Shown here piece by piece: positions 21,410 to 33,532 of a stretch of 64,000 nt of DNA. The notes under the pieces are model-generated. The model worked only from the letters and a program-made list of their open reading frames with translations. It was not told the origin of the DNA and made no database searches. A program made the translations under genes and the position numbers. Positions within the stretch are counted from its first letter, which is position 1. Every line of letters begins with the position of its first letter. Origin of the DNA: Distichodus sexfasciatus (lineage: Eukaryota > Chordata > Actinopteri > Characiformes > Distichodontidae); the NCBI GenBank assembly GCA_032718565.1, contig JAVGVS010000007.1:4952259-5016258 (forward strand), in the 5' to 3' direction.

Positions 21410-23529
21410 AATTCAGACAGAATTTAAACTGGCCACCCTCTGAAGACAGCAGAAACTCCCTAACTATTACATGACCACTGATGCATGAGTTTAAGCTAGT
21501 TTGCTAAGCTAACCTGCTTGAAGGTTCAGTATCTCTGCTCAAGCTGGTCAGAAGTCAAATGGGTATTTTGTGGACTCTTATAAGCAGATGAATGAACAGC
21601 TAAAACTAGCATGCTGGACCAAGCTGTTTTCCAGTAGCTATTTTATGTAGAGTGGAGCGTCAGTAGGAAATGTCCATCAGACTTTATTTTGGTTGCCTTT
21701 GCTAATTAGTGAGAAAAGGTCAGAGCATTGTCAAAGGGCTGCATGAATGGCTTGTCTCTGGCACCAGCCCTACATGGCCACGTTTTGCACGGTCAAGGTC
21801 AAGATGCAAATTTAGAGCCGTCTGCTAGCGCTGATGGAGACACAAACAGACTCGGTTAAATGCAGAGCCCTAAACACAGAGCTTTCGGCGTGATCCCAAA
21901 TGTGTCTCAGTCTAAGGCACATTTATTACTGTAGAAGTGCAGGAAAAAATCCAAAAAAGCAAATGTGAAACTTAACTGAACATCAAACTTAAAATGGTAA
22001 AACTCATTATCAGCCACAACTCAATTTCCTCAAATTTGGTTTGCTCAGCAAAAAAGTAAACACGAAATTAGAGGCACAAGTCGCAATAAAATTTTGAAGC
22101 ATCCTTAAAAACACAGCTAATAAAAAAAGGTTTCTATACAAGTATAGGGTTACCCTGCCAATCATACACTTTTCCGAACCAAGGAAATAGAGAACTGGCA
22201 CACTGAGGTCAATGCAAGTCATGGTCTCGGCTCTTGTGTAGCTTGCCAATGTCTGTAGCACTGCCAGTTACAGTTCTAGGATGCAACCCTTTTAAGGCAC
22301 TATGGGGCTAAACTTTTCAAGGGTTGTTTTCCAGTGTTTTTGACAGGTTTCAGTTGTGACTGCAGGTGGCTGGGATACTAATTGAGTGTGTTTAGGTCTG
22401 GTTCTTGCTCCGTGGGAGTCAAACCACAGTAGCTCGACTAACAGCAGACAGCAGAAGTAGAGATAAGAACATTTTGTAAGACCATTGAACGTAACATTGA
22501 ATCGAGTGGTGCGCTTCCTTAAAATAAGACTGGTAATCAATTACTCTATTCATTTGTTTTATATTTATTTTCTTTTATTAATTATATTTGTTTTTTATAA
22601 ATTGTCAGAAACATGTTATTACAGAAAGTAAAAATGCTGGAACTGAGGTATGGTATCAATTAAATCAGGAATGTGTTGTGTTGTGATGTCATTTGTGGCT
22701 TTTCTGTTTCTTAAAAAAATGCCTATTCGTCATTTAATTTATGAGTAATTCTTTATTTTATTACAACTAATTTTTCACTGCTGTCCAAATATATTCCTTT
22801 GCATAACCTGTTTTACTCAATTAATATAGGCTAAAACTTTTCTCCCACAAACATCCATGTTTTGTCATTGGTCTCTAAATTATAGTTCACTAAGGCACTT
22901 ACACTCCCCCTCCTTAGGAAAAGACCAAATGTCTCAGTCAGTGATAGTTAAGTGAAGAGAGAAGTGGACAAACTGTGATAAACGTCCATCTCTAATGCAC
23001 ACCATAACTCTCCCACTGTTATTCATGATACGTATATTGAAGTTGAATGCGAGTTGCATCTCTCCGGCTTGCTGCTGTGTGCACTGTAAGTCAGTATTAC
23101 ACAACTGCCACTTACTGTCAAGTTTGCCATCATTTCAACCGGCCAGTATTTCACTTGTGAAAATGCTTTCTCCTTACCTGTCAATATCCGGCTATCCACT
23201 AGCCTAATGGACAGACTGTAAATGCTGCCTCATTACATCCCATTACACGGGGATGAAAAATGAAATGGCAGAGAGAGAAGCAATGAGACACAGAGCTAAT
23301 GAGAGACCGTCCATATTTAATCTACTGTTACAATGTAGTCTGTGCTGTCTAAATAAGTATGTAAAATTCAGAGCTGTACTTTTAATCAATTTATTTACTT
23401 TTATGCTGGAAAAACAAAAAAAACCCTGGTGCAAGCTGTTTCCAAATTAAAGCCTCAGCTTTAGGTAGCATGATATGATTACAAAAACCTCCATGCTTCT
23501 TTTGTATTTGCTTTATTGTGGGAACACTC
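21410..23529. other. Gene-free unique sequence
   Basis: No gene or recognised element is seen over about 2.1 kb. AT-rich stretches lie at 22540-22660 and 22730-22850. Short frames on the minus strand at 22010-22540 are unmatched. Confidence 0.5.
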
Positions 23530-24130
23530 TAATGGCTGCATATGGCTTTAATTTGGAGAGTGGCGGGATTATCCTTTAAGATGAGCCTTCTTAAAACCAG
23601 TAGGGGGACCTCTCAAGATCTCCGGTCACTCACAGCATGGCAGTGGGTCACGAAACCAGCCGGAAAATTTGCCACCCTGTATGTATTCTCCCGCCTGCCC
23701 ATTTTTAGCTTGGCTCGGCAAAACGAGTGCGCCCACGCTTGAGGGATTCTCTTTCTCTCTCTCTCTCTCTCTCTCCAAAAAAAAGAATATCTCATATCAA
23801 CAGTACAGATATTTTTTTCCCCACCAGTTTTTCACTCGTCTCCTCAGACGTTTTTCTCCTTGTTTGCTAGCCGTTTGAAGCGCGGGCCTCGGCTCTTCGC
23901 TGACCCTTGCCAGGGTAAGCCTCTTTTGGCTAATCGATGGACACGAGTTAAAGGTAATTGCCATGTCACAATGTCAGGGGGACCATTGATTCGCCATTGT
24001 TTAGCCCAGGAGGTCTGCCAGGCACTGCTCCGTCCCTGTAAGAGGATTTGGGGTAAGCAGATGTCCCACTTTACTGTGACAAGGCCATGTCGAGTTCACG
24101 GACAGTGTCCCTAGCCGTCTCGAGGGAATC
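23530..24130. promoter_or_regulatory. Candidate noncoding element block around a CT tract
   Basis: 23530-23745 and 23870-24130 are GC-balanced, repeat-free and contain words such as GGGATTATCC, CTAATCGATGG and GGTAATTGCCATG. A CT run (23748-23776) lies between. It reads like unique, possibly constrained sequence, but conservation could not be tested. Confidence 0.25.
23748..23776. repeat. (CT)n microsatellite
   Basis: A pure TC/CT run with one leading TTCTCT, followed by an A8 stretch. Confidence 0.95.
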
Positions 24131-24225
24131 CCAACACATCCTGCTCCCTCTGTTATCTAATTTTTTTTACAGAAGCACAATGCTAATATTACCTTTAAAC
24201 ACCAGAAAGTGTGAATCAGTAATTA

Positions 24226-24584
24226 TGATATTTTAGGGAAGATTCTTTTAAACAAGCTACTTATGATTAAACAGCCAAGCTACTCTTATAATATAGTACT
24301 AAACTGCATTACAAGCTACAGAGGAACAGTAGCTAGCTACACTGAAGCTAGTTCACAGCTACCGGTTCTCACTTCCATCTTTGCCGAGGTGGACTCCATC
24401 CTCCGCCCATATGTCAGTGCTGCCAACAGTGACTGTGACCCAATGATTTTTTATTTTATTTTTATTTTTTTTTTTTTTGATATGGTGCATCACTGTTTGT
24501 TACTAGAAAAGTCACAACCTTCACTTCCCTACTGATAAGCTACTAAGTAGTTACTTAGTATTAATCAGCTCCCCCAGAACACTG
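24226..24584 (-). mobile_element. Nonautonomous hAT-like element (family B), reverse orientation
   Basis: Minus-strand copy. The right end CCCCCAGAACACTG corresponds to the CAGTGTT terminus of the family. Interior words ACTTATGATTAAACAG, CTAGCTACACTGAAGC and CCGAGGTGGACTCCATCCTC parallel CTAACTACATTGAAGC and CCAAGGTTGACTTCATCCTC in the copy at 54285. It is shorter because of an internal deletion, and it carries a T-rich stretch at 24446-24478. Confidence 0.6.
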
Positions 24585-24956
24585 AACCTGCATACAGACG
24601 CGGAGAAGACTGGTGACGTATCGTAAACATTAGGTATGACCTTAACATGAATAATTCATCCCTGTGTGCTAAATTATTCAGGAAGCTGCATGTGTGACAC
24701 GGGAGGCATGTTTAAATCTTTGCTTTTATGTGTTCTCGGTTATGATGCGTTCTATAATTGTTCTCTTATGTGTTTAGGAGTTACAGTCTGTTTAACAATT
24801 AATGATGCCTGACGATTGTTACATATGTTCAGATGCGATGTCCGTTCAGAGGGTTTGGCCGTGACTCCTGAATGTTTAGAAGCATGAGAATAAATAAATG
24901 CTTGTGTGCGAAATGCATTCGTTTTGACGGGGGGTTCTTTCCAGAATGTGAGGAAA
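24585..24956. other. Gene-free unique sequence
   Basis: Nothing recognisable. Confidence 0.5.
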
Positions 24957-25090
24957 GTTGCTGTGTTGTATTCTGTTGCGTTGTTGTGTTGTGTTGTTGT
25001 CTCGCACTGTGTTGCATTGCATTGATTTGCGTTATATTGTGTTAGGTTTTGTTGCGTTGTGTTGTATTCCATTGTGTTGTATAGTGTAGT
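24957..25090. repeat. Degenerate (TGTTG)n minisatellite
   Basis: Words GTTGTGTTGT, GTGTTGCATTGC, GTTGCGTTGTGTTG and TTGTGTTGTATAG repeat with 5-base periodicity over about 130 bases. On the minus strand this gives an Asn/Thr/Gln-rich open frame that is low complexity, not a gene. Confidence 0.85.
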
Positions 25091-25229
25091 GGGGCGGCGA
25101 TGGTCTGTCCCCCTGACTGCCCTCACACCGCAGCTGGAGATGTGCTGCTGATGAATGTGGAGTGAGAGAGCATGCCGGTCGCTGCTGCTGCTGCCACTTA
25201 AAAACCCCAAACCACCATCTGTCAGCCTC

Positions 25230-26260
25230 TTCTTACAAGCCATCATACAAAAAATACTACCTGCACTCTCTCTCTTTCTCTCTGTCTGTCTCCTTATCTC
25301 TCTCTGTCTCTCTCACTTGCTCTGTCTCTTGTCTGTAATATATAAGCTTCACAGGTTTTCGGGTACATATATATATATATATACTCTTTGTCTCTCCCTC
25401 TATTTCTCTTTATCTCTGTCTGTCATATCTTTCAGGATCAGAGAATTGATCATAAAAATCTAAAAATCAAACCGATATTCTATCTCTTTCTCTCTCTCCT
25501 CCATCATCTGTCTGTCATTTTCTCTTCTAAATCCTTCATAAAAAACCAACCTGCATTCTCTCTATCTCTAGCTTTCTTTCTTACTTTCTTTCTGTCTCTC
25601 TCTCTCCCTGTCTGTCACAGGTTCATTGCAGTGACTTATGCTCCTTGTGCATGCCTCGGGACTCCATTATGTTACTGAGAGAGGTGGACCTGTCAGCATC
25701 TCCTAGCTGCAGTGTGTGTGTCTGTGTGTGCGTGTGTGCGTCCAGATTGATGGAGATGAGCTTCATGACTGACCCGGTGCAGGCCACGCTCGTCCGTAAT
25801 TCATAGCCTTAAGTCTCACAGAGGATTCCGAGCGCTCCTTAAGCCATTCATATGTATTATATATGTTTATGGCGGTTGTGTGACTTTTTTTTAGCTGAAA
25901 TGTGAGTCCTGCTTTTTCCTGCTAAATCTCTCCAGTTTATTCATAAATTAAGCACTTAACCTGTCCCGGGAGGACTTGAGGAGATGGTTCAGTTACGTAA
26001 GAGTGGAAACTTCTGTCCCCTCAAACCACAGATCCGACCCAGAAATCATAGCAATTTCCTGTTGTGTTCGTTCACTCTCTCTGCCCCTCTCTCTTTCTGT
26101 CTTTCTCTCCCCCTCCTTCTCTTTGTTTCTTTCTTTCTCTCATCTTTCAGTCAGGTACTTTTAGGGATCAATCATGAAAAGCTTATCTCTCTCTCTCTCT
26201 TTCTCTCTCTGTATTTTATTATAATTCATTATTTTAAATACATTTATATACATTAAATAC
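25230..26260. repeat. CT-rich compound repeat block with recurring spacer
   Basis: Long CTCT/TCTG tracts (25265-25330, 25385-25425, 25483-25520, 25555-25615, 26073-26145, 26186-26212) alternate with a recurring spacer. The spacer reads ATCATACAAAAAA...ACCTGCACTCTCTC at 25232 and TTCATAAAAAACCAACCTGC at 25534, with ATCATAAAAATC at 25449 and CAATCATGAAAAGC at 26168. It therefore looks like degraded tandem units rather than independent microsatellites. An AT run lies at 25366-25383. Confidence 0.6.
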
Positions 26261-27954
26261 ATTCTTTCTTGTTGGTATTGGAGCTAACAGTACTCTTGGT
26301 GGGTGACTTTTGTAACTTTTTTCCTTCACCATGCTAATGAGGGCTAATCGCTGTTTCCCCTCGACATGACCCTCTCCAAAACAAACGTTTTTGTTTTTTT
26401 CTTGCCCCAAAGCCGGAGACTAAACGCGGGGCTAAACTCTGGCGTCTCATGCTCTTCTAAAACACCCTCGTCTTTACGAACCCACACGCCGGCCGATGAC
26501 AGGACGTGGGCTATCAGCGTCGGTCACAGGAACCAGATCGGCCTGAAAGGAAAAGCTCGTAAAAGTAAAGACGCTTATCTTAGCATTGGCACTTTTTCGT
26601 CCTGTCACCTTTAGGTCGGCCGGGTCAGAGTTTGGAGTGATGTCGAGCAATCGTCTTTTCCAAGAACTGCTCGTACAAACCAGAGCAGAGCAGCAGAGTC
26701 AATAAACAAGTTTGCAAATGTGACATGAGATCATGTGCTCTCGGGTTTCGTTGATTAATGCCTTGTTTTCTTTATACTCGTCTTATTAGGAGGACCCTAA
26801 AGTAAGCGTGTGTGTCAGAGAAAGAGAAGGAGAGAGTGAGTGAGTGAGAGAGTTTTATTTTCTTTAGCAGGCAGCATAGCTTGCCCGTTCATCTGTGTTT
26901 TATTTCATTGCGCGTGACAGCGCGGGGAGGTGGAGGCGAAACTCGACTTGGGCTGCTTCTGCTGCTCACACCTTTAACGACATCTTAAATGTCACAGAAT
27001 GTCACAGTGAATGATAGGATGAAGAGAGGCTTGCTTCGTGCTAGTACCCCGTTCCCTCCAGCTCTTATGCCTCCCGACTCCGCTCTGTGTATATGTGTAT
27101 GTTAGAGGTTGTCAGATTACCAGCACTGATATTTAGATTTTTATGGTTATCGGTATCACCCATTTTAAAAATCAATTTGCTGATTAAAAAAAATGGCTCT
27201 GATGCAGCAGCATCTGTCTGTCTGAGGTTACCTCTCTGTTGTTGAAAGGAATGTCCATCCCGGATTCAAATTCAGCCTATCAGCATTTAAAGCTAAAGAC
27301 ACTGAAACTTGAGATTTGCTGTAGGTTACTGAGGTTAAGATTAGGGTTCAGTGTAACTGTTGCTTTATATAGATCTGACTGTTATGAGACAAAAGTCAAA
27401 GTAGCTCACAAAACAAGACCTGACGCACACACAAGTGTATATGTGAACATTTTGTGGTCCAAATTTCCACCCCTTCAACAAAACCTTCTCCCTCAGCCTC
27501 TGATCATATTCACACCTTTGTCTTGTTTTCATCTTTTCTTTTACAGTGGTGACTTATTCCTTGTAGGTTGCTATTTTTAAGCACATCTCCAGTAAACATG
27601 CTCTCCAAGGTGGTTTCAGCTACTGACCTAGTAAACTAGCCAGGTGCCAAAGTGTGAGGGACATGAGAAGCGAGCGAGAAAGCACCAGGCCACCCCTGCC
27701 TGTCCTACTGACCTGGAGAAATCTCTCTCGGCAGTGGGGAGTGAGGTCATCATTCTGAAGTCTGGGCATTGTGAAATCTCACACAGAGATGTCAGATCAA
27801 ACTCTTTTTAACCAACCTCTTCCATATCAACAGCAGTGGCAGAAACACCCAGAGAGTCCAGCTGCCCTGTGTGTTAGACCGACCTCTGTTAGGACGTAGG
27901 GAGGCTAAGGTCACGTTCTCTGATCCCTTTCATAGCCCTCACTGTTGCCTTTGA
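26261..27954. other. Gene-free unique sequence
   Basis: No gene or transposon is recognised. The stretch 26400-26640 is CpG-richer. Open frames are short and overlapping. Confidence 0.45.
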
Positions 27955-28920
27955 CAGTGTTGAGGAAAAGTGAGTACTTGAGTACTTATTTTCAGTATAT
28001 ACTACTTTTCAAATACTGGAGCTTTAAAAATAACTAACAATTTTTTTTATAAAAAGTAGACATTCTGATTACAAGGTGTTTAGCTACAACAATCAAAGTA
28101 GCTAGTTGGTCCATTAGTTAGTTAGGTATAACAAACCTTCACTACAACTAAAAATAATAATAAATAAGGAGACAAAGTAAACTAACTAATTAATGGGGGA
28201 AGCTGAAAGAAGGACTAATCATCTAAAACCTAACCAACTAACTAAGGTGTTAGGCTAACTAACCAACCAACTAAAAACTAAAAGAACTAACTAACCAACT
28301 AACTAACCAAGGAGTTAGGCTAATTAACGAACTAAATAGCTAACTAACTAAGGACTTAGACAAACTATTGAATAGGACTTACTAACCAACTAACAAACTA
28401 ACTAAAGAGTTAGGTTAAGTAACTAACTAAGAATGAGCTAAGGAGTTAGATAAACTAACTATTTAACTATAACCAACTATAACTAACTATAACCCTAACC
28501 CTAACCTTCTAAAACATCTAACTAGCTAACTAACTAAGGAGTTAGACTCACTAACTAAATAACTTCTACTTAGCTGTTCTCTTTACTAAACCACTTATTT
28601 CAACTACCATGTGTTTCTGATTGGTGTAAACCCGGCAGAAGTGGCATCTATTAGGCTACCATTGCCACATGCCACATGCTCATTGTATCACAGCACATTC
28701 TTGGCAGCTGTGAGGCAAAGTCGGAAGATGACTTTACAAAGATTGAATTACGAATCCTTGCCTATGACATCACGTTGATGTAATTTGCAAGTTTTTCCTC
28801 TTTAGATAGTAATGTAACTACTATATTAAAACAGTATCTTGGCTGTAGCATAGCTACATTTAATTATAAACATCCTGTATCTTGAATAGTTACTGTTTTA
28901 AAGAAACTACCGAGACCCTG
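27955..28920 (+). mobile_element. hAT-like element (family B) expanded by an internal AACT array
   Basis: Left end CAGTGTTGAGGAAAAG and right-end context TAGTTACTGTTTTAAAG...CCCTG match the family. The right half keeps GTGTTTCTGATTGGTG, CAGAAGTGGCATCTATTAGG, CATTGTATCACAGCAC and AACTACTATATTAAAACAG, which parallel 8577-9217. About 430 bases of AACT-type minisatellite (28130-28560) sit in the middle and account for most of the extra length. Flanking octamers GCCTTTGA and AACTCTGA agree at 5 of 8. Confidence 0.6.
28130..28560. repeat. Degenerate (AACT)/(AACC)n minisatellite
   Basis: AACTAACTAACC-type words fill the interval, with higher-order units around AAGGAGTTAGGCTAACT (28240-28545). It includes CCCTAACCCTAACC at 28493-28506, which is only two telomere-like hexamers and arises from the same TAAC periodicity. 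Confidence 0.85.
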
Positions 28921-29796
28921 AACTCTGACAGTAAAGCTTTGAATAAAAGCTTTGAGAGTCCAATTCTGAGCATTCAAAGGAGGATGGAGGTTGAAAACCT
29001 GTCAGTTTAATTAGTCCAGTTTAAATCTAAAACAGACTTGTCATTTATTTTTCCAGCAGTCCAGCATCTGCATATGCAGCGAAAAATGCCAAAGCTAATG
29101 AAAGATAGCCAAAAAGCACCCACCTCTTCTCTTTTTCCTGGTGAATATTTCATTCTTCTACATAAATCTTTGCTGTGTCTAACAGCCCCCACGTATTTAG
29201 ACTGGGAGGCTGGGAGAGTTGGGCTTATCAAACGGGCTACCGTCGGAACGAGCATGTAAATGAATGAGAAAAATGGCAGGGGCTTTGCCATGCTTCCCGC
29301 TGTAATTTCACACCTGTCAGCCCCCGTGAGAAAAGCTCACCTTTACACAAGAAGAACGCCACGCTAGCTAGAGAACGGGTCAACTTCCGGTGCGCTTTCT
29401 TTTAGGAATAATCCCTCCACGGCACCAGAGTGATATTGTGCTATTACTATTAGTAGTAGCATTTAAAATTATACTTCTTTGATTTAAAAAAAAAATGATT
29501 CAGGAAATGACTAGTGCAGTTTTGACAGTGTGGCGTATGACACATTTACTTTTACATTTCCCGTTTTAGCACATCCACAGCCAGAAGTATCCATCTGCTG
29601 GAAAACTCTGTGTTGTGTTTCAGGATTTTGGAGTGTGTGTGTTTGAAAGGATGTGTGTAATGCAAGGCTAAATTAAGTGCCACATTACGCCTGTTGTTTT
29701 TAAAAGCTATGTTCATTTCTTGCTGTAGATCTGAAAGACTCACAGGAAGATGATGCACACACATATACTTTTACAACTACACTTTAGGCTAAATTC
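28921..29796. other. Gene-free unique sequence
   Basis: Nothing recognisable; short opposite-strand frames at 29007-29291 only. Confidence 0.5.
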
Positions 29797-29963
29797 ATCT
29801 AATCATTCATTATCTGAACCACTTAATCCCAATTGGGGTTACAGGGAACTATGGGCATGAGGCGGGGATCCATCCTGGGCAGGCACCAACACAGAACAGC
29901 ACAGGGCACCCACAGCCACACAAATTCACTCACATTCACACCTATGGGGCCAATTTAGAGTAG
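29797..29963 (-). mobile_element. Mermaid/DANA-type SINE, 3' fragment
   Basis: Minus-strand sequence with ATCATTCATTATCTGAACC (3' tail), GGCGGGGATCCATCCTGGGC, CAGGCACCAACACAGAACAG and ATTCACACCTATGGGGCCAA. It stops before the head, so it is 5'-truncated. Confidence 0.85.
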
Positions 29964-30906
29964 GGGACACTCCATAAGCATAATGATTGCTGTAGCTAAA
30001 TAAGTATATGTCACTAACCCTAAACTTTTCTGACCTTTTAGTTTACTTACATTTATTTTAATTCAAAATAAATGTTAAAGATCCCCAAAGGTCCAGAGTC
30101 TGCAGGTATAGAATCTGAAATGTGTCCCCAAAAAAAGTCTAGAAGCAAATTGTTTACTTCTTTTTTGTGTTTTAAATTCTGTCTATCATGTTAAAGTGTT
30201 TGTTCTTATTTACGGTCCTAGAATAAATACAATGTCCTCACAAAGTCACAATCTGACAAATCATAATATTTTGTAGATTTTAGACGACATTCAGGTCTTT
30301 GCAAACACCTAAAAGCCTGCCCACCTACACTCTCCTACTCCCACAGACTCTCACACAGCGCTTGAGACATTCTGATGGGCTGATTAGAATTGGAGGTGGC
30401 AGAGGGTAGAAGAGTGCGAACCTTCATGTGATATTCATTATGTAAGATCCATAAGTCCTGCGTAATTAGCAAGAGGTGATCATAATAATGACAGCGATCT
30501 CAGCAGATATTACACACACACAGAGTGCATTCAGATGTCGCTTTTTCTAGCTTTTTCCCCTAGCATATATTGTACATAGTGTAAGATTTGGGAGCACTGA
30601 ATTAACTGTGATGTTCTGATAAATTTCACTTCAGCTCTGATTCTGCTTGAGGCCAACCCAGACCTCTTTCTGCCATTCCGTTAGTAAATTATTTGTTTAC
30701 CACATGCAAGTTTAATTTCATACATTTGTTCACATTTAATTTGTTTAAATTATGCAGTTCTCCAATTCCCCACTTAATGCAGAATCAAAGGGGCTTGTGG
30801 GATCTTGCTGCTCGCCTTGGTGTGGGCCGCTGTCAGTGGAAGTGAGCAGAACAGCAAACATCAGCTGGATCTGAAAATGATGTGCAGATGAGTAGTATGA
30901 ATAAGC

Positions 30907-30930
30907 TGTGTGTGTGTGTGTGTGTGTGCG
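30907..30930. repeat. (TG)n microsatellite
   Basis: Pure TG repeat ending in GCGC. Confidence 0.95.
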
Positions 30931-31057
30931 CATCTCTGTGTGTATGTGTATTAGAATGAGAAGAAGAAAATGCGAAATAGGTTTCGTATTGCAATATTTG
31001 TGAAAGAAATGTGTGTTAGTTTGTAATTTTGGCTTGTGAGTAAAATCTGCAATAATC

Positions 31058-31110
31058 ACTGTTGCCTCACAGTAAGAAGGTCCTGGGTTTGATCCCCAGG
31101 TCGACATTTC
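31058..31110 (+). mobile_element. Mermaid/DANA-type SINE head fragment
   Basis: ACTGTTGCCTCACAGTAAGA, AGGTCCTGGGTTTGATCCCC corresponds to the tRNA-like head with the B box GGTTTGATCCC. The body is absent; it is either truncated or a relic. Confidence 0.75.
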
Positions 31111-31257
31111 CAGTAATCATGTTTTGACTGTGATTAACCTGAGTGCGCCCGAAATTGCTTTATTGTCTTTAGATAGCGACCTGGAATTTATACCCCAAAA
31201 GAGATAGTTTGTGGGTTCACACACCAATTAACAGCAATTAAAAGCAATTCTGAACTC

Positions 31258-31385
31258 TTGAAAACATACAGTGCACATGCCATACTTTCTCACTGGCGTG
31301 AAAACAGCTCGTACTTGTGTGAAAATATCTTGTGTGCGTGCAATTCTTTCTCACAATCACATGAAAACATGTCATGCTCATATAA
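31258..31385 (+). repeat. Degenerate short tandem repeat
   Basis: The phrase TGAAAACAT...CATGC...TTTCTCAC recurs at 31258, 31320 (TGAAAATATCTTGTGTGCGT) and 31362 (TGAAAACATGTCATGCTCAT), with a shorter TGAAAACAGC at 31300. Units are imperfect. Confidence 0.45.
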
Positions 31386-32003
31386 ATTTTGCATTTATTT
31401 TTATTATGCATATAGGTACTACTTTATTATTATTGTTATTATTATTAAATGTTAAACAATTAATGCAATACTGTCTAAGCACCACTCCAATTCATGCCAC
31501 TCAAAATGTAAAAACAGAGAGACAATATTAAAATATGAGAAAGTGTCACCAATGAATCAGCACTACACTCCCAGGAAAACGACACCTTGAATTATGCTGC
31601 AAATCTTTTCAAATCCAGAAACATTAAAAGTGTTTAGAGAGAGAGTGAGCAAGAGAGAGAGAATATGACTCTGGGGATGGTAAACAAACAGACTTAACAG
31701 GCCTGTTTTTTGGATCAGGCAGAGCAGAGGGTAACGCTCAGCGCTGCTGGAGAGCCGTAAACAGCCACTGAGGAATTACTCCCGCACCGTGAATTTCAAA
31801 GTGCTTGTGGGACTCTAAAGCGTCCTTAGCAAACAAACACACACACAATGGCCTGCAGGCATACATAGAGGCTGGCACGCTCGACTTGCTTTCGCTGTGT
31901 GGTGCGGTCAGACACCTCACGTATAAACATACTCAGTCAGAGAGTATATGAGCAGTCAAGTTCTGTCCTCTATCTGCCATCTATCAGGACTCACAGAAGG
32001 CCT

Positions 32004-32155
32004 GGGTTATGTCTCAAATGTGTCCACACTCCCTATGTAGTGCACTACATGTCAACTAAGAAGTTTAGCTGAAGCTTAGTGCTTTAAAAAAAGCATTGGT
32101 CCAAGTCGGATGTGGTGCACTACGTAGGAAGTAGGGTGTAATTTGGGATGCACCC
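32004..32155. mobile_element. Palindromic MITE-like element
   Basis: GGGTTATGTCTCAAATGTGT...CCCTATGTAGTGCACTAC at the left is the approximate reverse complement of GTGGTGCACTACGTAGGAAG...AATTTGGGATGCACCC at the right, giving arms of about 45 bases and a total of 152. The GTAGTGCACTAC core is itself palindromic. Such CCTATGTAGTGCACTA elements are dispersed in fish genomes. The superfamily is not decided here because no target duplication stands out. Confidence 0.7.
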
Positions 32156-33160
32156 CCTCCAGCTGACACTGGAGTTTGTCCGTTATAATAAGACAAAAAA
32201 AATCAGTGCTAAAAAGAAGAATTATGAGAGTGCCCGGGGAGGCTTTTTGACGAATGTGCTGACACAAGTTTAATGACAAAATGAAAAACTTTCCTTCTGT
32301 CCTGTTCTCATCTGACCACCAAATCCTTGTGCTTCAAACCCAGACAAAGGAAAGCCCGGGGTAGAATTTAAGCCCCATCATTTGACACCAAAACACACAC
32401 ACATAAAGTTCACAATAATTAGGTGCTCCACCTTTCTTAAAGTTCACCTCAATTAGGTGCGTGCTCTTCTGAGAAGTAGGCGGCTGTGATTTGTCAATGC
32501 CCTGTGCCATATTTAGCACACACACACCCATGCAAACACCCTCGCTGTGTGTGTTTGCCCGTGAGCCCATGAGCGTGGGTGTGTGTAATTGGCCGAGAGT
32601 GTCTTCCATGCCCTTGACATTTCTGTGCCACCAACAGAACATGATGAATTATCTGTTATTGAGACAAAAAGGCACCACCACAATTTGTTTAAATCTTTTT
32701 ACAAAATTCAGAAGGAGTAACAGTAAAAATCTCTTAATAGACTTAATAGAGTAAGGCTGCTTGTCTACTTTGTACTTTTTCACCCCATTATTGCTATTGA
32801 CGTTTATTTTCATAGCAAAAATAATAGCATGTTTAGACACATTATTGATTTTCTATTCCAGTCCGGCAAAGTTGTGTCTGTATAGACTGGGGAAAGTGGA
32901 GCTGTTTGTTGAGGAGGTTAGCAGGGCAGATGCGCTCGTGTCCGCTGTTCGCCCCCTAAAAGGTGTTCGGTATCGGGTCGGACCATTTGGGACATTTTTA
33001 CATGGACAGATCAAACTTCAGAAATGAAATCCACCGGGTCACCTTTAGCAAAAAAAAATTCTTCTTATTTGTGCATGTAAAATGAACCTGCCATGATGGG
33101 AAAAGAGAACTAAAATTAGATTTCATACTGTATATGTGAACATACAGAAACTCCTCAAGG
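32156..33160. other. Gene-free unique sequence
   Basis: No gene or named element is seen. A frame at 32761-33027 is unmatched. Confidence 0.5.
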
Positions 33161-33465
33161 AGAGAGTGACAGACTGAGAGAGATGAAGGATAGCTCTAAA
33201 TTGAACGGCTTTGTAGTTGACAGGTACATAAATATCTTGAATGAAAGGAATTCAATAGGAATTATTGACCTGTCATTTGAAATATTATAAATAATATAGT
33301 AACAAAACAAACAACAAATATAATTAATGGTGATAGCAATAAAATACATAACAACAATAAAATATAGCAATGGAAGAAGAAGAAGAATGATAACTCTGAA
33401 TTGAACAGCTTTGTAACTCACAGGTAAATAACATAAATGAATCAAATTCAATAGAATAGTAATAC
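33161..33465 (+). repeat. Twofold local duplication, about 200 bp apart
   Basis: GATAGCTCTAAATTGAACGG CTTTGTAGTTGACAGGTA at 33187 recurs as GATAACTCTGAATTGAACAG CTTTGTAACTCACAGGTA at 33388, followed in both by ATAAAT...GAAT...AATTCAATAG. The interval between is AT-rich with ATA/ACA words. This is a small tandem duplication. Confidence 0.7.
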
Positions 33466-33532
33466 AATTAATTAATTAATAATAAATATAATATATACAA
33501 GCAATATAATAACATTAACAACAACAACAAAA

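Larger units (their letters stand above)
29964..32003. other. Gene-free block with small repeats
   Basis: Contains a GT run (30907-30930), a short Mermaid head (31058-31110), a small minisatellite (31258-31385) and an ATT patch near 31430-31447. No gene is supported. Confidence 0.5.

Noticed and set aside
24752..25246. Asn/Thr/Gln-rich 164-codon minus-strand frame
   Set aside because: It reads the reverse complement of the TGTTG minisatellite.
25230..25640. CRISPR-like alternation of repeats and spacers
   Set aside because: The repeats are CT simple sequence and the spacers resemble each other; this is eukaryotic satellite-like DNA.
28493..28506. Telomere-like CCCTAACCCTAACC
   Set aside because: Only two hexamers inside an AACT/AACC array; no interstitial telomere tract.
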